Notes: generated from the sequence alone by a model not told the origin. A DNA stretch of 64,000 nucleotides from an uncultured Bacteroidales bacterium (GCA_902777835.1 CACYVC010000002.1:41049-105048), one strand, 5' to 3'; counted from the first letter of the stretch, positions 55,691 through 64,000 are shown. A program made the numbers and translations.

Positions 55691-55711
55691 ACTAATTACA
55701 ACTCATTACAA

Positions 55712-55725
55712 GAGGGTGTGTCATA
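55712..55725 (+). repeat. Left copy of a 14-bp direct repeat flanking the BspA-like gene
   Basis: GAGGGTGTGTCATA here is identical to 58675-58688. The right copy is the left arm of a hairpin terminator; this copy lacks the complementary arm. See the finding on insertion. Confidence 0.75.
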
Positions 55726-55776
55726 ATTCAAAAGCGGAATAAATAGCACCGCTGCCGCGGTGGAACCACGAAGCGT

Positions 55777-55857
55777 GTTCCCCAGTCGCAAACTGGGGGG
55801 GGGACCACAACAGCGAAGCAGTCGCAAGACGGTGACGACACCGCTGCGACTGCTTCT
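55777..55857. other. Strong nested hairpins downstream of the BspA-like gene
   Basis: A perfect 12-bp stem GAAGCAGTCGCA / TGCGACTGCTTC (55815-55826, 55845-55856) encloses an inner 5-bp stem CGGTG/CACCG. Just left is a second hairpin, CCCCAGT/ACTGGGG with loop CGCAA. There is no T-run, so this is not a typical terminator; it lies 19 bp beyond the BspA stop. Confidence 0.7.
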
Positions 55858-55875
55858 CAGTTTCCTTATAACACC

Positions 55876-58131
55876 TTATTGATGGATTATCTTCTCGGTG
55901 GTGCCGTCGGTGTATCTCACGATGTTCACGCCCTTCACCGGCTGCGCGTGGCGCACGCCCTTCATGTCATAGTAGCCATCAATAGTCCGTTGCCGGCCTA
56001 CCGTGACCTCGTCGATGGCGCTGACCTCCATGATGATGAATTCCTTCCAGTAGGGAGCCGACCGGTACTGGCTGGCGCTCTCTTTCCGGACAATCAGTTT
56101 GCAGGACGAGATGTCAACATCATCGAAGGTGTAGAAGGTGATGGATTGTGGCTCAGCCGCAAGGTTCTTCACGCTCCTCAGACCCGTGCAACCGTGGAAC
56201 GCGCAATCGCCGATAGACGTCACGGTGTACGGGATGGTCACACTCATCATGCCGGCGCAATCTCTGAACGCATCGTTGCCGATGGAGGTGACGGTATAAG
56301 ACTTGCCATTGCTACTCACGGTCTTGGGAATCACCACATCCCTGCTGACACCCGTGCCGCCGCCATCCACGCTGCTCACATCAACAAGGGCCGCGGTGGT
56401 GCCGTCGTCGTTGACATAATACTGCAAACCGTCAACAACAAGGATACAATTTATCTTGCCGAAATTTTGCCACATTTTCGCCGACTTGTACCGCTCAACC
56501 GACTCCTGAGGCACGTACAACACGCAGTTCTTCAAATTCACATCATAAAATATGTAATAATCTATGGACTGAGGCTCGGTCGCCAGATTCGTCACGCTCT
56601 TCAGGCCGCTGCAACCCTTGAACGCGTATTCGCCGATTGTCGTGACGGAGTTGCCTATGGTCACGCTCCTCAGGCAGCTGCAACCGAAGAACGCGTATTC
56701 GCCGATTGACGTGACGGAGTTGCCGATGGTCACTCTCGTCAGGCCGCTGCAACTGGAGAAAGCGCTTCTGCCGATTGTCGTGACGGAGTTGGGGATGGTC
56801 ACTCTCGTTAGGCCGCTGCAATGGGAGAACGCTCCTTCACCAATTGTCGTGACGGAGTTGGGGATGGTCACGTTCGTTAGGCCGTAGCAACCGGAGACGG
56901 AGAACGCGTAGTCTGCAATACCTTTCGTTCCGCTTTTGATTATTATAATTGTTCCTATGGGCATATAGCCTTTATACTTATACCTATATGCGACCAATCC
57001 TGCATAAACCAATCCGTTAGGCTGATTATTGAACCAAGCTGTACCCTCGAACGCGCCTGCGCCGATAGTCGTGACGGAGTTGGGGATGTCCACGCTCGTC
57101 AGGCCGCTGCAACCGAAGAACGCGCTTCCGCCGATTGTCGTGACGGAGTTGCCGATGGTCACGCTCGTCAGGCCGGTGCAATACAAGAACGCGCTTATGC
57201 CGATTGTCGTGACGGAGTTGGGGATGGTCACGCTCGTCAGGCCGCTGCAATAGGAGAACGCTCCTTCGCCGATTGTCGTAACGGAGTTGGGGATGGTCAC
57301 GCTCGTCAGGCCGCTGCAACTGGAGAACGCTCTTGCGCCGATTGTCGTGACGGAGTTGGGGATGGTCACGCTCGTCAGGCCGCTGCAATAACAGAACGCT
57401 CCTTCGCCGATTGTCGTGATGGAGTTGGGGATGGTCACGCTCGTCAGGCTGGTGCAATTCATGAACGCGCTTATGCCGATTGTCGTGACGGAGTTGGGGA
57501 TGGTCACGCTCGTCAGGCCGCTGCAACTGGAGAACGCGCTTCTGCCGATTGTCGTGACGGAGTTGGGGATAGTCACGCTCGTCAGGCCGCTGCAACTGGA
57601 GAACGCTCCTTCGCCGATTGTCGTGACGGAGTTGGGGATGGTCACGCTCGTCAGGCCGCTGCAATAACAGAACGCTCCTTCGCCGATTGTCGTGACGGAG
57701 TTGGGGATGGTCACGCTCGTCAGACCGCTGCAACCGTCGAACGCGTATTCGCCGATTGACGTGACGGAGTTGGGGATGGTCACGCTCGTCAGGCCGCTGC
57801 AACCGTAGAACGCTTTCTCGCCGATTGACGTGACGGAGTTGGGGATGGTCACGCTCGTCAGGTTGCAGCAACCGTAGAACGCGTAACCGCCGATTGACGT
57901 GACGGAGTAGGTTTTGCCTTTATATGTCACATTTGAAGGAATAGAAAGCGATCCATATAGATGTGGGTAGTTTGGGTGGTAGTATGGATAAGCCAATTCT
58001 TGATAAGTTACGCTAACTGTTCGGCCATCGTCATTGAAATTGTAGAATAAGCCGTCGACATCGAAGTCGCGGGCGGTGGCGGGGAGCGCGGTGGCGACAA
58101 TCGCCAGCAGTAGGAGTAGATTATATCTCAT
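55876..58131 (-). CDS. BspA-like leucine-rich repeat surface protein
   Basis: A 751-residue protein starting at ATG 58131 (MRYNLLLLL) with a signal peptide of about 21 residues. It contains BspA-type (LRR_5) repeats of 23 residues with the frame LTSVTIPNSVTTIGEGAFxxCSG. Twelve are contiguous, four more follow after a 51-residue break, and diverged copies are near the C-terminus (SIGNDAFRDCAG). The end, GYYDMKGVRHAQPVKGVNIVRY, looks like a sorting domain. Such proteins bind host matrix or other bacteria in oral and gut species. The gene seems inserted between two convergent genes. The open frames in other phases across the array are shadows. Confidence 0.88.
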   Translation of the reverse strand: MRYNLLLLLAIVATALPATARDFDVDGLFYNFNDDGRTVSVTYQELAYPYYHPNYPHLYGSLSIPSNVTYKGKTYSVTSIGGYAFYGCCNLTSVTIPNSVTSIGEKAFYGCSGLTSVTIPNSVTSIGEYAFDGCSGLTSVTIPNSVTTIGEGAFCYCSGLTSVTIPNSVTTIGEGAFSSCSGLTSVTIPNSVTTIGRSAFSSCSGLTSVTIPNSVTTIGISAFMNCTSLTSVTIPNSITTIGEGAFCYCSGLTSVTIPNSVTTIGARAFSSCSGLTSVTIPNSVTTIGEGAFSYCSGLTSVTIPNSVTTIGISAFLYCTGLTSVTIGNSVTTIGGSAFFGCSGLTSVDIPNSVTTIGAGAFEGTAWFNNQPNGLVYAGLVAYRYKYKGYMPIGTIIIIKSGTKGIADYAFSVSGCYGLTNVTIPNSVTTIGEGAFSHCSGLTRVTIPNSVTTIGRSAFSSCSGLTRVTIGNSVTSIGEYAFFGCSCLRSVTIGNSVTTIGEYAFKGCSGLKSVTNLATEPQSIDYYIFYDVNLKNCVLYVPQESVERYKSAKMWQNFGKINCILVVDGLQYYVNDDGTTAALVDVSSVDGGGTGVSRDVVIPKTVSSNGKSYTVTSIGNDAFRDCAGMMSVTIPYTVTSIGDCAFHGCTGLRSVKNLAAEPQSITFYTFDDVDISSCKLIVRKESASQYRSAPYWKEFIIMEVSAIDEVTVGRQRTIDGYYDMKGVRHAQPVKGVNIVRYTDGTTEKIIHQ
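56605..57861 (-). repeat. 69-bp coding repeat arrays of the BspA-like gene
   Basis: Two blocks of exact 69-bp period: 57034-57861 (12 units) and 56605-56880 (4 units). Units are nearly identical in DNA and can recombine. Since 69 is a multiple of 3, unit gain or loss keeps the frame. Confidence 0.9.
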
Positions 58132-58674
58132 AAGTCGTAATTTTGGCCCAGCGTGCCTCTCCCTCACGTGCGGTGGTTATTGTTGCACAAAAAGAAAGCG
58201 TGGAGAGTTGTTTTGTTTTTCTTCCACGAGGCTTTCGGCTGGCCTTCATCAACAATAAACAGTATCCCCCACGCCATGCCGATATACACTATTCCCGCTT
58301 GTTGGGGATGTATAGGCACGCATGAGCGTTCTATTACTGCTTATCCTGTCGATGAGAAACTTAGCCTAAATTCCGTCGGAAAGGACAACGCAAAAACGCT
58401 TCCGTTATGTCTGCTCTCAGCGGCAGTTTGTCGCCGTGAACCGGTGCAAAAGTAGTAATTTTTTAATAAAAAATGAAGAATTATGGATGAAAAATTTTCA
58501 TTTCGGATTTTTTGTTGGCGGTATTCACGGTATTCATTGGGATGATGGATTGACTTTTTGTGAGGGTGGGGCGTCATGGGCTTTCCTCTATCGCTTCGGG
58601 GGCTGTAGTGTTCGCCTTGTTCGAGTCCTGGACAAATAGTCAGCACCTCACTCTCAACGGCATGATAAAGAAAC
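58132..58674. other. Gene-free stretch: long leader of the BspA-like gene
   Basis: No gene is visible. On the minus strand TACTTTTG (58454-58447) is a -7-like element, which would give a leader of about 310 nt; no TTG lies at the right distance. The rest of the stretch to the right is AT-rich, then mixed. Confidence 0.4.
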
Positions 58675-58709
58675 GAGGGTGTGTCATATCTTTATTTTGA
58701 CACACCCTC
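58675..58709. terminator. Bidirectional terminator after the 2-hydroxyacid dehydrogenase gene
   Basis: A perfect 12-bp stem GAGGGTGTGTCA / TGACACACCCTC (58675-58686, 58698-58709) with an 11-nt loop. It lies 14 nt after the dehydrogenase stop on the minus strand, and would also suit the plus-strand GT gene if the BspA segment were absent. Confidence 0.85.
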
Positions 58710-58723
58710 TTTATAGTTTGTTA

Positions 58724-59692
58724 TTACAAGACTGGATTGTTCACTACATTTGTTGGGTGTCCTTCCATGAAAGTGCGCACGTTGTTGACTACCACGTCCA
58801 TCAAGCGCTGACGGGCTTCGGCGCTTGTCCAACCAATGTGTGGGGTGAAGTAGCAGTTGTCGAGGGCGAGAAGCGGGTTGTCGGCTGCAGGAGGTTCTTG
58901 ACATAGCACATCAACGGCAGCGGCTGCTATCACACCGTTTTTTAGAGCGTCGGCAAGGTCTTCTTCTACGATGAGCGGTCCACGGCTGGTGTTGATAATC
59001 ATGCCAGTGGGTTTCATCATTGCCAATCGCCTTGCGTTGACTATACCACGCGTGTCAGCTGTCAGCGGGCAGTGCAGGCTTACCACGTCGCATTGAGCGA
59101 ACAGGTCGTCGAGTGTCTCGACACGGGTGACATATGGTGGTAAGGCTTCTTGAGGCTTGCTGGTAAATGCCAGTACTTTCATGCCCATAGCGGCAGTGAT
59201 GCGTGCCACTGTTCCACCTATGTTTCCAAGTCCCACAATTCCCATAGTCTTGCCATCAAGTTCTATGAACGGTGCGCTGCAATAGGTATAGTCGATGCTT
59301 CGACTCCACACTCCAGCGCGCGCCTCGCGAGTATAGTGCTCGGCATGAGTGGTCATGTTGAGCAGGTGAGCTATCGCCACTTGTGCCACCGAGGCAGTGC
59401 TATAGGCAGGTACATTAGTAACATATATGCCACGTTCGTTGGCAGCTTCAACATCTACAATGTTGAATCCTGTTGCAATCACGCCTATGCATTTAAGATT
59501 AGGCAAAGCTTCGATGAGCTTGCGGTCAAAGACCACTTTATTTGTAAGCAATACATCGGCAGGCAGAGCGCGCTCGATTATCTCCTCGGGCTTGCTGCGT
59601 GGATACACCGTCACATCTCCTAGTCTCTCTAGTGGCTCCCACGACAAGTCGCCAGGGTTACCCACATATCCGTCAAGAACTACAATTTTCAT
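58724..59692 (-). CDS. D-2-hydroxyacid dehydrogenase (glycerate dehydrogenase-like)
   Basis: A 322-residue enzyme. The NAD fold has GIVGLGNIGG. The family triad lies in NTSRGPLI (Arg), the DVLCQEPP stretch (Glu) and TPHIGW (His). Length and start (MKIVVLDGYV) fit the hydroxypyruvate/glycerate dehydrogenase (HprA-like) group. It should interconvert 2-oxoacids and D-2-hydroxyacids with NAD(P)H; the exact substrate is not determined. It has its own promoter and a terminator. Confidence 0.9.
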   Translation of the reverse strand: MKIVVLDGYVGNPGDLSWEPLERLGDVTVYPRSKPEEIIERALPADVLLTNKVVFDRKLIEALPNLKCIGVIATGFNIVDVEAANERGIYVTNVPAYSTASVAQVAIAHLLNMTTHAEHYTREARAGVWSRSIDYTYCSAPFIELDGKTMGIVGLGNIGGTVARITAAMGMKVLAFTSKPQEALPPYVTRVETLDDLFAQCDVVSLHCPLTADTRGIVNARRLAMMKPTGMIINTSRGPLIVEEDLADALKNGVIAAAAVDVLCQEPPAADNPLLALDNCYFTPHIGWTSAEARQRLMDVVVNNVRTFMEGHPTNVVNNPVL

Positions 59693-59727
59693 GATTCATG
59701 TCTTGTTTAATGGTTATTATTCTAGCG

Positions 59728-59757
59728 CAAAAGTAATAGTTTTTCATTAAAAAACAA
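59728..59757 (-). promoter_or_regulatory. Promoter of the 2-hydroxyacid dehydrogenase gene
   Basis: On the minus strand TTG (59757-59755), a 19-nt spacer and TACTTTTG (59735-59728). ATG 59692 is 35 nt downstream. The -33 element abuts the terminator of the preceding gene. Confidence 0.65.
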
Positions 59758-59785
59758 CCATCCCAAGTGAAAAAACTTGGGATGG
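59758..59785 (-). terminator. Terminator of the dockerin/PCMD gene
   Basis: A perfect 11-bp stem CCATCCCAAGT / ACTTGGGATGG (59758-59768, 59775-59785), loop GAAAAA, followed on the minus strand by GGTTGTTTTTTAA. Confidence 0.9.
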
Positions 59786-59877
59786 CTAAATTCCAAATTG
59801 GTTATTATACCAACCGTGATTACTATTAATCGCTTTTCTTGCGTTAAAATAGCGTTGATGTTTTAATTATTTCGTTA

Positions 59878-61992
59878 TTATTTGCCGTTAACACCAAGTA
59901 GGGTGTTATAAACTACAGTGATATCGACTGAAGTGATGGCACCGTCGCCGTCTTGGTCGCCGTAGGTCATTCCCTCGGTGTCGCCATTGAGGAGGTAATT
60001 ATAAAGAATTGTGATATCCACAGAGTTAACCTCACCGTCGCCATTCACATCGCCAGGCATGTTAGTGTTGGCCTTGAACGTAGCATTGATTGTAACATTG
60101 GCGGCTGGCATGTTGAACTTGTTGTTCTCAATAGCCACAGGCTCACTGCCCTCAACAGTATAAGTCAAGGTCTCGAGCTCATAGCCAGTTGCGGGAGTTA
60201 CAGTGAGAGCCACCTCGTCGCCATACTTGGCTGTAGCAGGTGCCTCAACGGAACCGTTCTGGATCTCGGCCACGGTGATTGTGTAGTCGATTGCCTTGAA
60301 GGTTGCATTGATTGTGACATTGGCGGCTGGCATCAAGAACTTGTTATTCTCAATAGTAACGGGCTCACTGCCCTCAACAGTGTAGGTCAAGGTCTCGATC
60401 TCATAGCCAGTTGCGGGATTAACGGTAACGGTTACCTCTTGACCATATTGTGCTGTAGCAGGTGCCTCAACGGTACCATTCTGGGTTTCGGCCACGGTGA
60501 TTGTGTAGTCGATAGCCTTGAAGGTTGCATTGATTGTGACATTGGCGGCTGGCATCAAGAACTTGTTATTCTCAATAGTAACAGGCTCACCGCCCTCAGC
60601 GGTATAGGTCAAGGTCTCGATCTCATAGCCAATTGCGGGATTAACGGTAACGGTTACCTCTTGACCATATTGTGCAGTAGCAGGTGCCTCAACGGTACCA
60701 TTCTGGGTCTCGGCCACGGTGATTGTGTAGTCGATAGCCTTGGTGTAGTTGATAGTGTAGGTCTTCACAGTGTTGAGGTCGTTGCTGATAACGGCAACAA
60801 TTACTTTGTAGCAATCGCTGGTCTCAATAACTTTCTTTACAAGGTAAGCATGCTCGCTGATGAAAGTGGCATCAATGTCGCTGTCGGTGATAGTCTCGCC
60901 GTTAGCAAGCTCGAAGTTGTACTCATACACATCTTGTGCGAAACCCTCAAGGGCAGTGCCCTTAACGGTGATGCCAGTGATAGCGGCATTGTAAACCAGG
61001 GCGACGTCGTCGATGTAGAGTACATCTCCTTTAGCGCCACCGCCAGGTGTGGAGTTGGTTGAGAAAGTAACAAGCAGTGCTTGACCTGTGAGGTTCTTAT
61101 CTATGTAATTAAAAGGTACCGAGAATTCAGTCCAATCACAAGAGGCGATATTGGTGATATCCTTGGCTGTAGCAAGCTTGTTTGTGTAAGTAGTGTTCTC
61201 CGGGTCCTGATAGTAGGTGCCGTCGGTGATGATAGCACTCATCGATGCTCGATAGGAAGTGTTTTTTGGCACAAATTTCGCCCAGAAAGTGATGGCGTCG
61301 GGGCGACCATGCATCACAGTGTAGAAGGGGTCACCGTTGGCATCTGTATTGGTGTCGCTGATGTCCATTCTGCTGCAGTTAGCAGGGTCGTTGGCAGTGG
61401 TGCTACCTGCATTCAGGCGGCCAGTAGTCATGGTGCCATTTCCAACCACTCCAAAAAGACTTCCCGAAGTCATTACTGCGCTCTTGCTGCCGCTGTGACT
61501 GTCGTCGCTCGATGTTAACGAGCCAGGAGCCATGGCAGCCCATGTGCCGGTAGCGCTATTGAAACCGTGCCAAGCAATAGGCTCGCCATTGCCCTTGAAA
61601 TTCTCAAAGCCGCTGTTCTTGATTTGATAGCCAGTGAGCTCTCCGTCTTGAGCGAATTTTACGTTAGTGATAGTTCCTCCGTTATTGATGTCGAGGTTGA
61701 GTGTCATGGCATATTGGTTGAAAGCCAGCACCAGATTTGCATTTCCAGCCTCGATGTCTTGGTTGGTTACAACAGATGTGAGTCCATTGCTTGTAGTGCC
61801 AGGGGCGGTAATCTCGATGTTACCGATACCAATCACATTGTTTATTACAACAGTGTAGTCATTTCCGCTATTATTAATTGTCACTGTGGCTTGCGACGAT
61901 GCTCCGTCAACAGTTAGTGTGCCGTTGTAATCGGTTGCCAATGCTGCTAGTGCAGTCACTGCAGCGAGCATTGTAGAAAAAAGTTTTTTCAT
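59878..61992 (-). CDS. Secreted calycin-like / PCMD / InlB-type repeat / dockerin protein
   Basis: A 704-residue protein with a signal peptide (1-19). A calycin-like barrel domain (about 20-130) is followed by a PCMD-type domain (about 130-335, starting YQIKNSGFENFKGNG). A short linker domain leads to three InlB-like repeats of 74 residues (ITVAETQNGTVEAPATAQYG...NNKF.MPAANVTINATFKA). The end is a dockerin type I domain with two Ca-binding loops (GDVNGDGEVNSVD, GDQDGDGAITSVD). Dockerins bind cohesins, but none is in the window. It is probably a surface or secreted glycan-related protein. Confidence 0.82.
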   Translation of the reverse strand: MKKLFSTMLAAVTALAALATDYNGTLTVDGASSQATVTINNSGNDYTVVINNVIGIGNIEITAPGTTSNGLTSVVTNQDIEAGNANLVLAFNQYAMTLNLDINNGGTITNVKFAQDGELTGYQIKNSGFENFKGNGEPIAWHGFNSATGTWAAMAPGSLTSSDDSHSGSKSAVMTSGSLFGVVGNGTMTTGRLNAGSTTANDPANCSRMDISDTNTDANGDPFYTVMHGRPDAITFWAKFVPKNTSYRASMSAIITDGTYYQDPENTTYTNKLATAKDITNIASCDWTEFSVPFNYIDKNLTGQALLVTFSTNSTPGGGAKGDVLYIDDVALVYNAAITGITVKGTALEGFAQDVYEYNFELANGETITDSDIDATFISEHAYLVKKVIETSDCYKVIVAVISNDLNTVKTYTINYTKAIDYTITVAETQNGTVEAPATAQYGQEVTVTVNPAIGYEIETLTYTAEGGEPVTIENNKFLMPAANVTINATFKAIDYTITVAETQNGTVEAPATAQYGQEVTVTVNPATGYEIETLTYTVEGSEPVTIENNKFLMPAANVTINATFKAIDYTITVAEIQNGSVEAPATAKYGDEVALTVTPATGYELETLTYTVEGSEPVAIENNKFNMPAANVTINATFKANTNMPGDVNGDGEVNSVDITILYNYLLNGDTEGMTYGDQDGDGAITSVDITVVYNTLLGVNGK
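60070..60735 (-). repeat. Three 222-bp coding repeats
   Basis: The motif GTTGCATTGATTGTGAC recurs at a 222-bp spacing (near 60080, 60302, 60524), encoding the three InlB-like repeats. Copies 1 and 2 (60290-60735) are nearly identical; the third is more diverged. Confidence 0.8.
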
Positions 61993-62069
61993 GTTTTTTA
62001 ATTATGTATAGTATTACCTATTAAATAAAGATTTTAAGTATCAAAGGACTTGATACTTGTTACTTAATA

Positions 62070-62615
62070 TTAGTTTCCTAACATGATGTTATAAATAGAA
62101 GTTACGTCGGCAGCAGTTATTTCACCGTCGCCGTTCACGTCGCCATAAACACCATTATAGTTGGGAGTCTCAAACTTAACGTAGATGAACTGTTGCATAA
62201 TATTTCTCATGTCGATGTCAATGTCGGCCTTGGCCTTTGTGCCGTCGAACTGTGCTGCCAAAACGATGGGAACTTCACCCAGCAATGGGCCCATCCAGAA
62301 AGCAATGTTGGGGTCGTCGCCCTCAGCGATAGTAATGCTCTGGTCAGCAACAACAGTAGTCACGCCATTGATGGTGTAACCCTTCATGTTGTCGAGCACG
62401 ATGTTGCCTACGCCCATTGGACTTCCGTCGTTGTCAAGAGTAAAGTTGTTGATGCTCAGTTTGTAGGTTTCATCTTCGTTTTGAACAATGTTGATGGTGG
62501 TCTCTTGTGGGGTGCCCACGCCATTGATTTCCACGGTGATGTTACCTGCATAGTCGGTAGCAAAAGCGCTCATTGAAAGAGCTGCAGCTGCAAAAAAAGT
62601 GAAAATTTTCTTCAT
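62070..62615 (-). CDS. Secreted calycin-like protein with a half dockerin
   Basis: A 181-residue protein with a signal peptide (1-19). The middle resembles the first domain of the dockerin protein downstream (YAGNITVEING versus YNGTLTVDGAS; VGNIVLDNMKGYT). The C-terminus has only one dockerin-type Ca loop (GDVNGDGEITAADVTSIYNIMLGN), half of the usual pair. The gene is 77 bp upstream of the larger paralogue, on the same strand. It may share a receptor with it. Confidence 0.78.
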   Translation of the reverse strand: MKKIFTFFAAAALSMSAFATDYAGNITVEINGVGTPQETTINIVQNEDETYKLSINNFTLDNDGSPMGVGNIVLDNMKGYTINGVTTVVADQSITIAEGDDPNIAFWMGPLLGEVPIVLAAQFDGTKAKADIDIDMRNIMQQFIYVKFETPNYNGVYGDVNGDGEITAADVTSIYNIMLGN

Positions 62616-62667
62616 GATTTAAACGTTTAAATTATAGTTTTTAATTTCTTTAATTCTTAATTGTACA

Positions 62668-63453
62668 TTATTTAAACTTATAGGCAATGCCTATTGTTCC
62701 ATAGATAGGGTATAGGGTCTGGTCAAGGGTTTTGAAACTGCTCTTGAAGAACCCGCTCAGACCCCAGTTAATATCGGCATAGATGCCAAATCGACGTGCG
62801 AAGAAGTAGTCAACGCCTACTCCCATGCCCCACTGAACTTTGCGGATTTCATCCTTGAAGTCGTAGTTGCCGCGATCATCATCTTTGTTGCCTAACAGCA
62901 TTTTGGCTCCTGTTGGGTCATTCACACGAATGTAACCGTCGTAGGCAAAACCGTCGAAGCCGCAACTGGTGACGTAGGAGAAATAGGGTCCAAACTTGAG
63001 TTTCCATTTGTCGTTGAACTTGTAAACTGCTTGAATGGGTACTGTAAAAGTCCATTGAAAAGCATGACTATCGTTTTTCCCGGAGAACACACCCTCCATA
63101 GATTGACCGTCTTGGGTCACTTGCATGTGGTAGTTCTTAACTGTTGCATCGATGTGCATCGCCTTATTCTCAAAGTGGATGCCGGCAAGCACGCCCCAGT
63201 GCTTGCTGGTTGGCTTGATGAGGTCAGCCCCGAATGCAACGTTGGGTTGCAGAATGAACTTGTTGAGTTTCCTTATCTCGGCAGGCATACCCATAGGTGC
63301 CGTGCCACCAACGGAATAACCCACACGACCATATCCTTCCACGTTGCGGAAAAAGTTTTGCAGGTTTTGGCATCCGCCGTCATTTTCCATGATGGCCCAA
63401 GCACTCATTGAGGCTAGGACACTGATTAATACTGTTGCTATATATCGTTTCAT
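62668..63453 (-). CDS. Outer-membrane beta-barrel protein
   Basis: A 261-residue protein from ATG 63453 (MKRYIATV) with a signal peptide ending AWA. The mature chain has amphipathic strands (KHWGVLAGIHFENKA, WKLKFGPYFSYVTSC, QWGMGVGVDYFFA) and ends in YGTIGIAYKFK, a barrel-type end. About ten strands fit an OmpW- or PorT-like small barrel. It lies between two secreted-protein genes of the same strand. Function unknown. Confidence 0.78.
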   Translation of the reverse strand: MKRYIATVLISVLASMSAWAIMENDGGCQNLQNFFRNVEGYGRVGYSVGGTAPMGMPAEIRKLNKFILQPNVAFGADLIKPTSKHWGVLAGIHFENKAMHIDATVKNYHMQVTQDGQSMEGVFSGKNDSHAFQWTFTVPIQAVYKFNDKWKLKFGPYFSYVTSCGFDGFAYDGYIRVNDPTGAKMLLGNKDDDRGNYDFKDEIRKVQWGMGVGVDYFFARRFGIYADINWGLSGFFKSSFKTLDQTLYPIYGTIGIAYKFK

Positions 63454-63498
63454 CTGACTCTTATTACTGATAACTGACAACTGATAACTGATAACTGA
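63454..63498 (-). repeat. AGTTATC word repeats between PCMD and barrel genes
   Basis: On the minus strand the spacer is a run of AGTTATC/AGTTGTC units just after the upstream stop codon. Confidence 0.75.
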
Positions 63499-64000
63499 TC
63501 ACTCTTTCTCTTCGCAGGTGAGTTTAACGCAGTCAACTTTCAAAGTGCTGCCTATCGCGCCTTCAAATGTTGCACCATCAATGCTCGACGAGAACACAAT
63601 AGTGAGGTTATAGCCTCGGTTGGCTAGCATGTCGGGGTTAATCTCTTTCTTGTACTCATACTCAATGTCAAATTTCACCCATTCTCCGTTAGTCTCATTC
63701 ACGTTCTTCACGCGTGCCACAGCCACAATGTTCTCGCTTGAGAGCACGTTGTCGCCATAGAGAACTAGAGGATTGCCGTTGCGGTCGTGGTTGATGTAGA
63801 GCACCGAATAGATGTCACCAGCATCGATACGTTCAGGATGCTCAACAAAGTTCTTGTCGGTAAACGGAGCACTAGGACTATATTGGTAGTAGCCCGAAAA
63901 TCTTACTGGTTTTTGAGTGAAGGGGATACCGAATTCGGTGGCTTTCAATGGCTGCATCAAGCCGGCAAGCATGTTGAATTTACCTAAGAACAGGTTGCCG
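63499..64000 (-). CDS. PCMD-type secreted protein, C-terminal part (runs off the window)
   Basis: The frame is open from 64000 to the stop at 63499 and begins inside the protein (GNLFLGKFNMLAGLMQPL). It resembles the C-terminal part of PCMD (putative carbohydrate metabolism) domains: FTQKPVRFSGYYQYSP, ERIDAGDIYSVLYI, VKFDIEYEYK, LTIVFSSSIDGATFEGAIGS, then LKVDCVKLTC. These lie at the ends of large Bacteroidales lipoproteins or secreted proteins linked to glycan use. The start is outside the window. Confidence 0.75.
   Translation of the reverse strand, partial: GNLFLGKFNMLAGLMQPLKATEFGIPFTQKPVRFSGYYQYSPSAPFTDKNFVEHPERIDAGDIYSVLYINHDRNGNPLVLYGDNVLSSENIVAVARVKNVNETNGEWVKFDIEYEYKKEINPDMLANRGYNLTIVFSSSIDGATFEGAIGSTLKVDCVKLTCEEKE

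Noticed and set aside
56605-57861. Regular spaced repeats that could suggest a CRISPR array
   Set aside because: The period is coding, there are no unique spacers, and no cas genes are nearby.
57026-57871. Long minus-strand open frame (281 residues) over the LRR region
   Set aside because: It is a phase shadow of the 69-bp repeats; the real frame has a signal peptide and the LRR consensus.
59953-61062. 369-residue plus-strand ORF opposite the dockerin gene
   Set aside because: Repeat-driven antisense shadow; the minus strand has the signal peptide, domains and terminator.

Overview
The window reads as a chromosomal piece of a gut- or rumen-type Bacteroidales (Prevotellaceae or Muribaculaceae-like; family-level placement is a guess). 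Support: promoters of the Bacteroidetes type (TTG, 19-20 nt, TAnnTTTG) in front of many genes, C-terminal type IX secretion-like sorting domains, a GldE homologue, BspA-type leucine-rich repeats, PCMD/calycin/dockerin secreted proteins and an inositol-lipid gene set. No rRNA, tRNA, CRISPR array or intact transposase was seen.

Layout. 1-5760: a partial DUF3667-like membrane protein, a secreted C69 dipeptidase, GldE and an alginate-export-type porin. 6004-20444: a membrane SpoIIE phosphatase fused to an anti-sigma-type kinase, a PreA-like dehydrogenase, a STAS anti-sigma antagonist, then an NRPS (C-A-T-C-A-T-R), a MATE exporter and a secreted alpha-amylase in tight series. The NRPS should release a capped dipeptide as an aldehyde or a derivative of one.

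21038-40639 is the most striking region: fourteen tightly packed same-strand genes behind one good promoter. They encode three FHA proteins (one fused through a membrane helix to a trypsin-like protease), two Ser/Thr kinases with unusual catalytic loops, a PP2C phosphatase, a MacB/LolCDE-type ABC ATPase and permease, a secreted SH3-like/VWA protein, a lipoprotein and a zinc-ribbon membrane protein that share a domain, an outer-membrane barrel, a giant sorting-domain protein and two secreted unknowns. The parts list resembles the threonine-phosphorylation pathway of type VI secretion (TagQRST-PpkA-PppA-Fha), but no T6SS structural gene is present. I infer a stand-alone trans-envelope phospho-signalling system.

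41435-44242: a secreted protein with five exact-period 100-residue repeats and a small lipocalin-like lipoprotein. 44436-54664 (minus strand): a glycosyltransferase, a radical SAM protein, two small proteins, then an inositol-phospholipid cluster (nucleotidyltransferase, ATP-grasp, CDP-alcohol phosphotransferase, HAD phosphatase, unknown membrane protein, inositol-3-phosphate synthase), preceded by pdxA. 54899-59692: a polyprenyl-phosphate mannosyltransferase and a 2-hydroxyacid dehydrogenase in convergent orientation, with a BspA-like LRR gene apparently inserted into the terminator between them. 59878-64000: secreted calycin/PCMD/dockerin proteins and an outer-membrane barrel.

Short word-like degenerate repeats (AGTTATC, GTTCATA, TTAAGTG types) lie between many same-strand genes. 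Functional names rest on motif recognition by eye; no database search was run.
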